DNA of 64,000 bases from Agapanthus africanus (lineage: Eukaryota; Streptophyta; Magnoliopsida; Asparagales; Amaryllidaceae): contig CM057338.1 in assembly GCA_030015575.1 (NCBI GenBank), forward strand, positions 130,659,546 to 130,723,545. Reading direction: 5' to 3'. The notes beneath the pieces were generated by a model. That model saw only the letters and a program-made list of their open reading frames with translations. It did not search any database and was not told the origin of the DNA. Positions 36,890-48,319 of the stretch are shown here, piece after piece. Within the stretch, counting starts at the first letter, position 1. The number at the start of each line of letters is the position of its first letter. The translations under genes and the position numbers were made by a program.

Positions 36890-37470
36890 TTATAACTTAT
36901 TGCAAGGCCAGCGAGTAGCTTCCTGCTCGGTCCATCCGCTGTGGGTACCTTCCTGCCCAACAAACGCTGTAGATCAAAAGCCCTCCTCAAGAGGCCACTG
37001 AGTTGCTTCCTGCTCGGTCCATCCGCAGTGAGTTGCTTCCTGCCCAATAACACTGTGGATCAAAAGCCCTCCTCACGAGGCCACCGAGTAGCTTCCTGCT
37101 CGGTCCATCTGCAGCGGGTATTTTCCTGCCCAACAACGTTGTGGATCGAAAACCCCTCATACCGAGGCCAGCAAGTAGCTTCCTGCTTGGTCCATCCGCT
37201 GCGGGTAGCTTCCTGCCCAACAACGCTGTAAATCCAAAAGCCTTTGTCACGAGGGCACCGAGTAGCTTCTTACTCGGTCCATCCGCAGCGGGTAGATTCC
37301 TGCCCTACAACGCTGTGGATCCTAAAGCCCTCGACGTCGAGGCAACTGAGCAACTTCCTGCTCAGTCCATCCACAGCGGGTAGATTCCTGCCCTATAAAG
37401 AAGCGGATCTAAAAGCCCTCCTCACGAGGCCGCCGAGCGGATTCCTGCTCGGCCCATCAATCGGTTTATA
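36890..37470 (+). repeat. 87-bp tandem array in Tat-1
   Basis: About seven copies of a unit with two echoing halves (AGCTTCCTGCTCGGTCCATC and TTCCTGCCCAACAACGCTG), then AAAGCCCTCCTCACGAGG. Open frames on both strands through it are products of the period. Arrays of this kind are common in the 3' half of Tat-lineage elements. Confidence 0.85.
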
Positions 37471-37521
37471 CTCGATGCGTGATCGCCACCTCGAGTCCGG
37501 GGAAAGGGGGTACTGACCTTC

Positions 37522-37584
37522 CTACACTTGGCTATCGTCTGACTCTATCTTTACTATCTCTACAGACTCCTCGGATGAAGACAT
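37522..37584 (-). pseudogene. Possible start of an antisense frame in Tat-1
   Basis: On the minus strand a TATA box (GTATAAATAAG, 37718-37728) is followed about 135 bp later by a Met opening a short acidic peptide, MSSSEESVEIVKIESDDSQV, then a stop. An alternative splice-like GT lies just upstream (CTCGGTGAGTTCC). Extra antisense frames in the 3' part of Tat-lineage elements have been described, so this may be the start of one, cut short by the repeat array. Evidence is slight. Confidence 0.3.
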
Positions 37585-37901
37585 CTAATCTGATTCAAAG
37601 AAAGGAACTCACCGAGAAAAAATCAACAGAGAATCCGATCTAAAAAGTAGAGCGTCGGGCAATCTTCAACAAGAAAGAGAATTAGAGTAAAGTGTCGGCC
37701 CTAGGATGGTCCCCTCTTATTTATACACCCCAAAAGAGAACATCTTAAAGCCCAGATTGATTCCCGCCAAACCGAAACGTCGCGTCCAGCAGCCGGCGGG
37801 GCTCCATGTAGCGATCGGCCATTAGGGACATCCCTTCAACTGAAGGAGTCAGAGACAGCATGTCGCTTCCGCTAACCAACATCGGACACGTGGCCCGTAC
37901 C
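37585..37901 (+). other. Tat-1 3' non-coding region
   Basis: No plus-strand frame. It ends at GTACC (37897-37901), the left target duplication of Ath-C. Confidence 0.7.
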
Positions 37902-39365
37902 TGGTTGATATGGAGATTTTGCGTGATTGCGCTTTCGAAAGATGAATCAAAGAATATTAACCGCAATCAAGAACGGCGTCACTTGGTAGCTAGCTGATGA
38001 GTACGGGTCGGTCCACAGGGATTTTGTGTATTTTCTAATTGTTCTAACGAGTTAATTCCGATTTTTGTAGGATTGATTATCGCTAAAAACTGAAATGAGT
38101 TGATTAGGATTAAAATCTTACTAGGGTTAGGTTTAGGATAAGTTTGGAAAGTCAATATTCCTCACCGCTTTCTATGCCCTAATTAAGATCTATTTAGGTG
38201 TTAAAGTAATAATTAACAAAGGGGATTAGTACCATCGGGTAGAACTAGGTTTCTTCCTCTAGGTCCTTGTCCGTCCTTTCATAACTCTTACCCTAACCTC
38301 CATGGAAAACATACACAACCGGTCTTTTAAACTACGGTATCACTGCTACCTCGTGGGATAGGGTGCCGTAGTGAGCGGTGTGTGTGTGTATGCATAGAGT
38401 CCTATTAAAATGTATGACGGGCAAGAAAGGGTTGAGAGATTTTCATCTCTCAAACATTTCCTATTCCTAACCCTAACAAGTGAGGACTACTCACTCATTA
38501 GGGAAAAAGATTTCATTTTTATGATTGTTTTTAATAATCTAATTATTTAATCTACGGAGGATAAATAAAATCTAAACTAGGGCAGATAAATAAAAGTTAT
38601 ACTAGGGCAGAAAGGAAAATTAAACTAAGGCAAGAAAAGAAAACTTACTTTCTACTTTTTATTTGATGCACTCTTCAAACATTACAAGAATTGAAATTCT
38701 GAATTTTGATTAATAAAATGAGGCACAGGAAGAGACATAGGAAGAGGCATGCTCCAAAAAGAGCTGTATGGTTCCTATTTATAGATTATAGGAACCCTAG
38801 GTTACATTCTGATCCCTATCTACATTTATAAAACTATCCTGAGAAGCCTAGTCAACGCACCGCCACACACCGTCAAAAAATGCACCGACACGTGCTCACT
38901 ATGGCCACAGAACCGCGGCCAAATGCCCTGTTTGGCCGCGGATCCACGGCCATCTTGTGGAGTCATTGGCTATGTTTTCTTCTGTTGCTTCAAGTTGCTT
39001 TTCACTTGGTTTTTCTTCACTTGGTTCTTCAAAATGTCTTCTAGTCTCTTCCAGATTTCCACAGTGCATAATGTAGTGGACTTTTACCCTTTGCTTCGTG
39101 TCGAAGTCTTGAACCTTGCACTGTCTTTGTGCTTTGTGAAATTTTCCATTGATCTTCGTGTATTCTTCAAACTGTAGGCATGATCAAGATTCTTCCATTT
39201 GTTGGTCGTAATCTCACTTTTGTATCGTCTTTTCATCATTTTCACTGTTTTGTTCCGAGAACCTGTAACCTGCAACTATGTAGCAGACATGGATCAAAAG
39301 CACCTGTTTATTTTTAAAATGAATAAGAATGGGGAATATAATAATGCAAAATTATGATATGAACA
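37902..39365 (-). repeat. Ath-C 3' LTR
   Basis: 1464 bp, close to the right LTR. GC palindromes GGCCACAGAACCGCGGCC and GGCCGCGGATCCACGGCC lie near 38903 and 38933. Confidence 0.9.
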
Positions 39366-41096
39366 AATACCCCCAAACTTATCTTTTGCTCGTCCTCGAG
39401 CAAAACTAGTTTTATTCTCGAAAAAGACCCAGCCTCACTTTCGCAGGGAAACGCGATTGTACTGAGCTCGTACAACAAGCCGTTAAACCTCTAGGTATCC
39501 CTACTAGGAGGAGTGTTGTCTCCTGAGGGTTTTCAGCGGATACTACCCACAAAATCCTATCAATTCGGCCTATTGACTTTTATTCTCCAATTCGGTTTTC
39601 TAACAAGAAATTCTATTATCTTCAACTCAGAAATTATCAACCCGTATTTTTCACACTTCCTTATCATTTAACTTATGATTATATATGTTTTGTAAATTTA
39701 CTTAGTTTTTACATCTTTTGAGTTTTCCTTCTAAGGTTCCATCTCAACTTAGGAATTTTTATCATCTCTACTAAACATATAAGTCCTATTTTTCATTCCT
39801 ATCTCTCATCCAAACCCCAATCATATACCCCTACGTGTGTGTATGTATCATCCCTACACTTGGAAATTCAATTCAAGCTATCATACTCTTGTCCATCATC
39901 CAAAGTACTTTTAGTTGGTGAATTTTTAGAAGAAACTGCTCACACATTCTTCATGCGACCGTTAATACTTCTTGAGATACCAACGACCGATTACAAAATG
40001 CGTTTGCATATTAGGGCGTAATTCCTAGTCTTGTAATACCTAAGGCTTTTAGTAGTGACTCCCAAACCAGTTGGTCTAAAGCACTAGGTGATAAAGCACC
40101 CTTGCTAAATATTTTTTTCTATTTATGCAGCCTTAAGTAATAACAAAAACCAGTGTTCATTTTTTTTATCTCTTTATTCACACTTGTATTTTTATTTTAT
40201 TTTCCTTCATACTAAGGACTTTAGACAAGAGCATTTCAAGGTCTCTTCTACTATTCCAAGTTTCAAGGTTCATGTTTGTGCAAGTTGTAGGGCATATATT
40301 TTCAGAATTTAGACTTAAGGTTAGGAGTTATTTTTCAGACTTATACTTTAATAAAATTTTAATACTCTTCTCTTATTTTGACTTAGCCCAAGAAATGAAC
40401 TCGAAATTTGCCTATTTCGAAGTAAACTACAAAGACATATATTTTCTACCGTTAAATTTTAAGAAAGGTTATTTTTAAGGTTTTTAATTTACTAAGTCTA
40501 GGATCTAGTTTTTCCTACGTGGTTAACCGTCTTGTCAAACTTAAGTCAATTATGGCCAAAATTGAATTTTTCAATTTTTATAATTTTTAAAAATCTTCAT
40601 TTTTTATGGGTTTTAAAATAAGTATGCAAATGCAAAAATATACATATGAATGCGAAGGAAGAAAGCTTACCGAGCACACCCCCAAACTTAAACTTGACAG
40701 TGTCCTCACTGCCTCACTGTCAGGCTACACCAAGAGGGTCAAAATGGTCGGTATTCCCCTGTTTATTTTTTATTATTAACAGAAAAATATATATATATAT
40801 ACACAAAATGGTTCCCTCCAAACTTAAGTGAAACAGCGTTTCCACTGTTTAAACGTTAAAGTTTAGAGTTAAAGGGGAGAAAAACACAGTATCAAGGTAT
40901 ACAAGGCCTTACACAGGCCAAAGGTTAGCACCAACCATTCAAAAATTTTATCGTTATAATGGTGTAGTTGGTGAAAGAATGGAGCGTAGAGAAAAGAAAT
41001 GAGAAACGCACGAGACCGTATGGGAAGAAAGGTGGAATATGGTCTCGGTACATTCGGAGAAGAATGGCGGAAGAAAGAAAGAAGTGTAGTACGAAC
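39366..41096 (-). other. Ath-C 3' region and purine tract
   Basis: The tract TAAGTTTGGGGGTATT (minus strand, 39366-39381) adjoins the LTR and recurs near 40679. The rest aligns with the 3' regions of Ath-A and Ath-B and has no supported frame. Confidence 0.75.
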
Positions 41097-42956
41097 TTAA
41101 GGGTGTAAATCGAGTGAATAAATTAGCGCAAATTGTGATGACCGATGTGTTAAAAGCGATTGTGCTAATCTATCAACCCGTCGAGAAATAGGGTCAAATC
41201 TCTCAAGATTCGCCAGAAAACATGGGTACGTTGAACTTGGTAGACCAGCCATTGAAAATGGAAGCATGACGGATTCTTGCGCAGTCGAAACGATCAAAAG
41301 GACGAAGGGGAGTGATTTAGGAAGGGTCTCATTCTCACCTAAGTAAGCATATGTAAGGTGAGACGGCAACAGTTTGAGTTCGAGTTTCAAAGGTGAAACA
41401 ATTGAAGGTGAAATTGGTGAAACTGTCTCGAACTCGAAGGATTCCATCAATGGTTCGAAATGACTATAAGCAACCGAGTCTGATGGTTCAACTAACTAAT
41501 CTGAAAATTCAAAGGACTCAAACTCGGGCGAAGAGTCTTCAAAATCGTCCGAAAAAGTGAAACACTCGTAATCGTTATCGGTTGTGAGAACTGTGTCGGA
41601 TTCAAGGAAGAACGCACTAGTGGCGTCAAAACTGCTGTGATCGAACAGAAATTTTTCAAGCTCACAGTCCTCCTGCGTGATCTCTTGCGTGGTCGGAACG
41701 ATGGAACGGATGAAGGGGGTGATTTAGGAAGTATAACAGTTAAAGGTTCAGGAGGATGAATTGGAAAATCCGACTCATTAAACAAAACTGGTTCATCCTC
41801 AATACTCTCCTCAATACTATCCTCATAATTCTCCTCAAAAGTTATCACATCCATGCAATTATCATCAAAATCAAGACGCATATGAAGTTCGGGAGAAATA
41901 TTTAATGACTCAGGATGATCAATTGGAGAGAAAAATTCAGTCAAATCTGCGGGTTCATCATCCAAAATATTCCCAGTGTCAATATCCTCAATCAAGTGAA
42001 AATCAATTTTTTCGGACACCTCATCAAAAGCATGGATATTTATCAATTCAGGTTCTAAATTGGAGGTGTAGCGGTCGAAAGGATTGGTGATGGTTTCACT
42101 TGAAAGGGCCCTTCACAATCTAGCAAATCAAGCACTACAAAGTCACACAACTCATTAAACATTTTATTTCAACTGGTGAATCATTTGGGACACTTGATAG
42201 ACATTCAAAACCGGAGTTGTGGGATTCAATTGGTGATGGGTAGGTTTGATTTGGAAGGGTGCACAGCTCACTCTCTCCACTCAAATTCTCAATCTTTCCA
42301 ACTGCCTCATCATACATTGGAATTTTTGGAGGTAGTTGGAAACTAGCTACCGGGTCACTAGGTTGCATAAGGGCGGCAATGGACGCATCCAAATTCCTCA
42401 TCTGTTGGCTTGTCGCTACAATATAAGCTTCCAATAACTGTTCCAGACTAGACATGGGTTGTGAAGGGGTTTCAGTAAAAGATTCAAAATTGTTTGGATT
42501 CTGAAAACTCCCAAATGACTGTGTAGAAGCAATGTCTAGGGAAGATGTGAAAGTTGGGTAGGACTGGTAGGAATTAAATGGTTGGACAGGAGTAGGATCA
42601 ACATTTGGATGAAAAGGTGAATGGACTTGTTGATCCCAAGAACTGGAAGTGTTGAAAGGAGTGAAAGATCGGTTACGAGATTGTTCAATATGTTCAGCAA
42701 TAAACATGGGTTTCATAGTTACAACAGAGCTCGAAAAAGGAGTATCAACGTAAGAAGGTGATGAAGGTTGAAATGGTTGATACAAACTGGATTGCGGAGT
42801 CGAACTGTTTCTCCTAGACGCTTCTATTCGATCTTTCAAAGAAATTTTGGGCATGGAGGGGTCGTCCGTAATTCGACCAAAACAATTCACGTAGGAAGCA
42901 ATGTTTGGATGAGGGTACCAAAGTTCGGCAAGAGTTTTGTGAGGTGGGGTACGCAT
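41097..42956 (-). pseudogene. Ath-C non-gag reading frame
   Basis: Orthologue of the Ath-B frame, starting MRTPPHKTLAELWYP. The first block (to 42135) is uninterrupted: Ser/Pro/Phe-rich repeats, then MYDEAVGKIENLSGESELC. After a frameshift a second block (42046-41492) is acidic (INIHAFDEVSEKIDFHLIED; DSIEESIEDEP) and ends in a basic cluster RPRKRSRRR. The third block (41450-41097) contains LKLLPSHLTYAYLGENETLP, the linker that precedes reverse transcriptase in Athila, so the novel part replaces gag-protease. No known domain is seen. The basic cluster could act in nuclear import, which is only a suggestion. Confidence 0.7.
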
Positions 42957-44066
42957 GATGTAAGAAAGGAGAAGAAAAAAATGTGGGTGCAAGTGGGGTG
43001 CAATGGATTTCTTAGCGACAAGTGGCAAGTTTTTATAAAAGAAAATTTCGTTTTGTGTTTTTTTTATAAGGAGCTTTTTGCAAAAAGATTTTCAATAAAA
43101 GGCTTAGACACACGTTCAATCAATCACAATGTGCACAATCAAGCCTAGATCTAGGGTCACCTAGGTCAACTAGACTGCTCCTAACTGTTCCAAAGAGCAA
43201 GTTGTGAGGACCTCAAATCGCCTCTTCACCGCCAATTGTGGCCAGGTAAGCACAAGTAAGGAAAGAAGGGATCCGCTCATAAATCACCGTGAGACGGGCC
43301 TTTTAAAGTTACCTTTCCCCACCTGTCTAGCCTAGGCACAACAAAATCTGGTTTAGATAAACGATCGATGCCTACAACTATTCTTTTGTCCTATTGAGCA
43401 CGAAATCCTTATAGGTTGAGTCTAATCTTTTTTAATTAAATCGATGGTCAATACAATATGCTTTTTGTGATTTTTGGGGTCCTAGGAAGGGTAATGAAAT
43501 CCCCACCGAATCTGGATTGGTGTTAAAGCCCCTTAAAGTCAATTTTAAAGATACAAAGCAGTAAACACAATCAAACACTTGCCAAAATTATTTTTTTTAT
43601 TTTTATTGCGGCGTAAAGAATCCTACACAAGATCAAGTTATTGGAGAAGGGGAAGAAGTTTCTGCGCAAAAAACCCTGCAGGAAAATTTTTCAGAGGAGA
43701 TAATGGGGGTACAGAGAAGAAGAGAAAGCTTACAGAGGGGTTTCCACCTGCTGACGTCACCACCAAGCCGCGTTTCCGCGGTCAAAAGAAGCTATCTGCA
43801 GTGGTTCCGCGGTTGACTCGTTGACTCAGCCCTCCAAACTTCTTCTGTTGCTCTGTTGTGGTACTCCTCTGTTGTTCAGATCTTCTGTTTTCTGTTTTGC
43901 TCTCTGGATTTTTCTAGATCTGAACTCGTTCGTCGATCCTGCACAATTCAAACAAAACCCTTCAAAGAATAACAAGATGAAATTATTTTTTTTTATATTT
44001 TTCAGTTTTTATGATTTTTCAATTTTTATATTAACCCGAAATTACAAAAAGAAAATAACTATGTCA
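42957..44066 (-). other. Ath-C leader
   Basis: Non-coding, homologous to the Ath-B leader; has CCGCGTTTCCGCGG near 43771 and TGGTTCCGCGGTTGAC near 43801 beside GCTGACGTCA. Confidence 0.7.
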
Positions 44067-44084
44067 TCCCCGGCAACGGCGCCA
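44067..44084 (-). promoter_or_regulatory. Ath-C primer binding site, tRNA-Asp
   Basis: Minus strand TGGCGCCGTTGCCGGGGA, two bases inside the 5' LTR. Confidence 0.9.
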
Positions 44085-44086
44085 TT

Positions 44087-45534
44087 TGATTGATATGGAG
44101 ATTTTGCGCGATTGCGCTTTCGAAAGATGAATCAAAGAATATTAACCGCAATCAAGAACGGCGTCGCTTGGTAGCTAGCCGGTGAGTACGGGTCGGTCCA
44201 CAGGGATTTTGTGTATTTTCTAATTGTTCTAACGAGTTAATTCCGATTGTTGTAGGATTGATTATCACTAAAATCTGAAATGAGTTGATTAGGATTAAAA
44301 TCTTGCTAGGGTTAGGTTTAGGATAAGTTTGGAAAGTCAATATTCCTCACCGCTTTCTATGCCCTAATTAAGATCTATTTAGGTGTTAAAGTAATAATTA
44401 ACAAAGGGGATTAGTACCATCGGGAAGAACTAGGTTTCTTCCTCTAGGTCCTTGTCCGTCCTTTCATAACTCTTACCCTAACCTCCATGGAAAACATACA
44501 CAACCGGTCTTTTAAACTACGGTATCACCGCTACCTCGTGGGATAGGGTGCCGTAGTGAGCGGTGTGTGTGTGTATGCATAGAGTCCTATTAAAATGTAT
44601 GACGAGCAAGAAAGGGTTGAGAGATTTTCATCTCTCAAACATTTCCTATTCCTAACCCTAACAAGTGAGGACTACTCACTCATTAGGGGAAAAGATTTCA
44701 TTTTTATGATTGTTTTTAATAACCTAATTATTTAATCTACGGCAGATAAATAAAATCTAAATTAGGGCAGATAAATAAAAGTTATACTAGGGTAGAACGG
44801 AAAATTAAACTAAGGCAAGAAAAGAAAACTTACTTTCTACTTTTTATTTGATGCACTCTTCAAACATTACAGGAATTGAAATTCTGAATTTTGATTAATA
44901 AAATGAGGCACAGGAAGAGACATAGGAAGAGGCATGCTCCAAAAAGAGCTGTAGGGTTCCTATTTATAGATTATAGGAACCCTAGGTTACATTCTGATCC
45001 CTATCAACACTTACAAAACTACCCTGAGAAGCCTAATCAACGCACCGCCACCCACCGTCAAAAATACACTGACATGTGCTCACTATGGCCAGGGAACCGC
45101 GGCCAAATGCCCTGTTTGGCCGCGGATCCACGGCCGTCTTGTGGAGTCATTGGCTCTGTTTTCTTCTGTTGCTTCAAGTTTCTTTTCACTTGGTTCTTCA
45201 CAATGTCTTCTAGTCTCTTCCAGATTTCCACAGTGCATAATGTAGTGGGCTTTTACCCTTTGCTTCGTGTCAAAGTCTTGAACCTTGCACTGCCTTTGTG
45301 CTTTGTGAAATTGTCCATTGATCTTCGTGTATTCTTCAAACTGTAGGCATGATCAAGATTCTTCCATTTGTTGGTCATAGTCTCAATTTTGTATCGTCTT
45401 TTCATCATTTTCATTGTTTTGTTCCGAGAACCTGTAACCTGCAACTATGTAGCAGACATAAATCAAAAGCACCTATTTATTTGTAAAATGAATAAGAATG
45501 GGGAATATAATAATCCAAAATTATGATATGAACG
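44087..45534 (-). repeat. Ath-C 5' LTR
   Basis: 1448 bp starting TGATTGATATGG. It keeps GGCCGCGGATCCACGGCC near 45117; the first palindrome has decayed to GGCCAGGGAACCGCGGCC. Confidence 0.9.
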
Positions 45535-45539
45535 GTACC

Positions 45540-45699
45540 CTAACTGATGAATTGACTGAAATGGCGTAACCACCAAACGCCATGTCGTTCCCGGGTGATC
45601 CACATTATGATCCTCGGCGCTAAACTGATCAGAAGAAAAACTGAGCAGGCCACGCTCCACCCGACCCGTGAATAGGTCGGAAAGAGATTGGGGGGCTAA
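45540..45699 (+). other. Tat-1 3' end with polypurine tract
   Basis: Short non-coding remainder after Ath-C. AAAGAGATTGGGGGGCTAA (45681-45699) immediately precedes the 3' LTR and fits a plus-strand purine tract. Confidence 0.75.
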
Positions 45700-46339
45700 T
45701 GATGATGCTCACAAGTTGTATTTCCTCAGATTACGACACGTGGCGGATGACGTGTCCCGAAGGCTACGGAGGTGGAATAAATGAGTTGCATTAGGGGCAT
45801 TCCTTAGGACCTCATCTCGAGGAAGCATCTGACCTTTTAGGAGACCTCCCTGAGTACTTTCCACCTTCACCTAGCAAACTACCAATAGCTCGTCTCCGAG
45901 CCATCTGACAGGCCTAGCTTCCTGGGCCTCCCGGCTCGTCTCCGAGCTCCTGACATGCCGAGCTTCCTCGGCCTCCCGGCTCGTCTCCAAGCTCCTGACA
46001 TGCCGAGCTTCCTCAGCCTCCAGGCTCATCTCCGAGCTCCTGATGGACCGAGCTTCCTTGGTTTCCCCCGATCAATCAAGAGCGCGGAGCCCATGCACCC
46101 CCGCAACGGCTCCGCGTATATCGCCAGGGCGAGATATCCGCTTCCCCACGTTTCACTCCCACACTAGCGTATCCCCCCATTAATAGGCACATCCTGCCAT
46201 TAAATGCGAAGATAACGCTGGGGCGTAACTGACGGCGATGATCTCATGCCTACTCGCTCCACACGACCACTATATAAACCCCTTTCTCAAAAGACTCGGG
46301 TAATTCAGACACATTCCAATACGCCGTTACTCTGCACTT
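45700..46339 (+). repeat. Tat-1 3' LTR, truncated
   Basis: Starts TGATGATGC. It matches the three 5' LTR pieces without any of the insertions and so proves that they were once joined. Similarity stops after ACTCTGCACTT, where about 230 bp are missing. What follows is unrelated, so a deletion or a later rearrangement lies at this edge. Confidence 0.88.
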
Positions 46340-46735
46340 TGTTCGCCGCCGAAAGATGCGGCCAGGACGTTGGGATGTCTGGCCTAAATTTTGGGAGCAG
46401 ATGCTATTTGGTTTTATCTATCCACCTCATCCACCTCTCCGAAGATGCCAAGTTGATTTATGGCACCGTGTATCGGAGATTTAAATGGATGCAGCCGATG
46501 AGCAGACTTCGTCAGATTCCCCCTCATTTGCGAGGGGTTTTTGATTATGGAGACGCTCTTCCCTACAGGCGCAAGCCCCTGCAGTTAATAACGTTACCGC
46601 ATAGCCATAACCACTTTCTCCTTCTCCAGATGTTCACTTCGTATCGTGTGTGTTTATTTTATTTTTTGGTTGCCCGTGGATTGTATACGGGGACTAATTT
46701 ATGTTGTCGCCTGTATGGCGGGGATTAGTCCAAAT
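46340..46735 (+). pseudogene. Coding-like remnant of unknown origin
   Basis: In one frame a Met near 46356 opens a Trp/Pro-rich stretch (RWDVWPKFWEQMLFGF, then YPPHPPL) and continues past a stop to MDAADEQTSSDSPS. The balanced base composition and the acidic Ser-rich tail resemble the end of a protein rather than LTR sequence. It precedes the hairpin chain and could be the 3' end of another copy of the PMD gene that follows, but no homology was established. Confidence 0.25.
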
Positions 46736-47239
46736 CTGTATTGTCTTAGATTTGGGTTTGGTTTGATTTAAGGATCGTTAACCTCATTTGAGATTATGAT
46801 CAACTTAAATATTTGTTAAGGATACGTTAGTCTAATTTTAGACTAAGATCTACTTAACAAGATTTAGGATCATTTGGATCCAACAAAAGTGCATTTGTGC
46901 TCTATTGCTTTAGTTTAGGGACGTTGCGGTCCATTGGGTTTAAGGACATCATAATCCAAGAAGTTTAAGGACGTCATAGTCCGTAGAGTTTAGTTTAGAG
47001 TCGTTGCGTTCCATTGGGTTTAAGGACATCATAATCTATGGAGTTTCTGGTTGTCGGGACCCACCACCTCTCTGAAGACGTTGAAGAATTACAACGACAC
47101 ATATCAAAGGTGTGAAAAGATGTACCCTTGAACTAATATTGGTTGGGAGATCTGTAGTCAGGTTTGGAACTAAGACCAATTAAAGAGATTGTGAGCACAT
47201 GGGCTTGGTGTATCTGAATTATTGACTTGTGGCCAACTT

Positions 47240-47380
47240 GGGCTCAGTCCACTCAGTTTTGCATAAAATGTTGAACATTTGTTTGGGCTCAGTCCACTCA
47301 GTTTGGAATAAAATGTTGAACATTTGTTTGGGCTCAGTCCACTCAGTCTCTTTTTGTTCAACAATGTTGAGCATTGATTT
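47240..47380 (+). repeat. 45-bp tandem repeat
   Basis: Three copies starting GGGCTCAGTCCACTCAGT at 47240, 47285 and 47330. Each contains an AAATGTT-G-AACATTT-like palindrome. Confidence 0.88.
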
Positions 47381-47455
47381 GGGTTCTAACGTCCCTCTTT
47401 CTTTTGTTTTTTATTGAGTGTTGAACACTCTTTATGGAGCTGAGCTCTATTTACA

Positions 47456-47870
47456 GAGCGCTCTTTATTTCATTAGCGCCCACGTGAGGGGCATGTGGAG
47501 CGCTCGGCGCTGAGTGCCAGACTTGGAGTGCTAAGGCATTTTTTATAAAATAGTGCCCACGTGAGGAGCACATGGAGTGCTTGGTGCTGAGCGCCAGACC
47601 TGGAGTGCTAAAACGCTTCCTTCAAAATAGCGCCCGCGTGAGGAGCACGTAGAGCACTCGGCACTGAGCGCCAGACTTGGAGTGCTAAAGCACTTTTTAT
47701 AAAATAGCACCCACGTGAGGAGCGCGTGGAGCGCTTGGCGCTGAGCGACAGACTTATGAAAAACCTTGAAGAGAGCCGTTTCGTCTTGGCGTTTCCTTTA
47801 AAATAGCACCCACGTGAGGAGCACGTGGAGCGCTCGGCGCCAGACACTATTTTTGGCAGTTCTGATAAGT
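47456..47870 (+). repeat. 77-bp tandem repeat, GC-rich
   Basis: Five copies around GCGCCCACGTGAGGAGCACG at about 47476, 47553, 47630, 47707 and 47806. Each contains CACGTG, GGCGCTGAGCGCC-like and AGTGCTAAAGCACT-like palindromes. Confidence 0.85.
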
Positions 47871-47900
47871 TCAGTGCTCTGAGAATGAAATTCTCATTTG

Positions 47901-48140
47901 TGAGAGACTTTGTCTCATAGATCTAAGAACTAAGTTCTTCTTTTATGAAGAGATGATATGATCTCTTTTGTTTTTCTTTATGAGAGACTTTGTCTTATGG
48001 ATCTAAGAACTAAGTTCTTCTTTTATGAGTAGATTTTATGATCTCTTTTGTTTTTCCTTATGAGAGACTTTGTCTCATGGATCTAAGAACTAAATTCTTC
48101 TTTTATAAGGAGATCCTATGATCTCTTTTTGTTTTTCCCT
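47901..48140 (+). repeat. 80-bp tandem repeat
   Basis: Three copies starting TGAGAGACTTTGTCT at 47901, 47981 and 48061, each including AAGAAC-TAA-GTTCTT and a GAGAT/ATCTC pair. Confidence 0.9.
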
Positions 48141-48319
48141 ACCTTGAAGTTGTAGTTCTTGCCTTGAACTTTGAAGTTTATTGGGGAGTTCTCTTTTTCT
48201 TCTTTCAATTTGAAACTTATGGGGAGGTTCCTCTCTACAAGACCTGAAGTCTTGGGTCCTTTATATAGGGGAGGCTGATTTGTTGAATCGGTTAAGAAAA
48301 TCTCTCATTGAGAGATCTC

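Larger units (their letters stand above)
37902..45534 (-). mobile_element. Ath-C: Athila-like element, same subfamily as Ath-B
   Basis: 7.63 kb with LTRs of 1464 and 1448 bp, a tRNA-Asp primer site and a 3' purine tract; the target duplication is GTACC at 37897-37901 and 45535-45539. Terminal bases are slightly altered (left TGGTTG for TGATTG; right AACG for AACA). The content parallels Ath-B: no gag, protease or polymerase, one Ser/Pro-rich frame plus a relic of the linker before reverse transcriptase. It lacks the fold-back arm of Ath-B. Confidence 0.9.
1288..46339 (+). mobile_element. Tat-1: old gag-only Tat-lineage Gypsy element, host of five nested insertions
   Basis: Once the insertions are set aside, the element consists of a 5' LTR of about 880 bp in three pieces, a decayed primer binding site, a gag frame, an 87-bp tandem array, a 3' region, a purine tract and a 3' LTR cut off at 46339. 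Gag belongs to the Tat/Retand/Ogre group of plant Ty3-Gypsy elements. No reverse transcriptase, RNase H or integrase is present in roughly 3 kb of internal sequence, so it is a non-autonomous, gag-only derivative. Its LTRs differ far more from each other than do the LTRs of any inserted element, so it is the oldest layer. The 3' LTR is truncated and no right-hand target duplication was found. Confidence 0.85.

Noticed and set aside
36808-37516. Several overlapping frames on both strands with repeated SCLVHP- and LLGRK-like segments
   Set aside because: They come from the 87-bp tandem array; no frame is favoured and no domain is present.
46246-46728. 160-codon plus-strand frame
   Set aside because: It begins inside the Tat-1 3' LTR and continues into unrelated sequence; another frame of the second part looks more protein-like, so this one is probably accidental.
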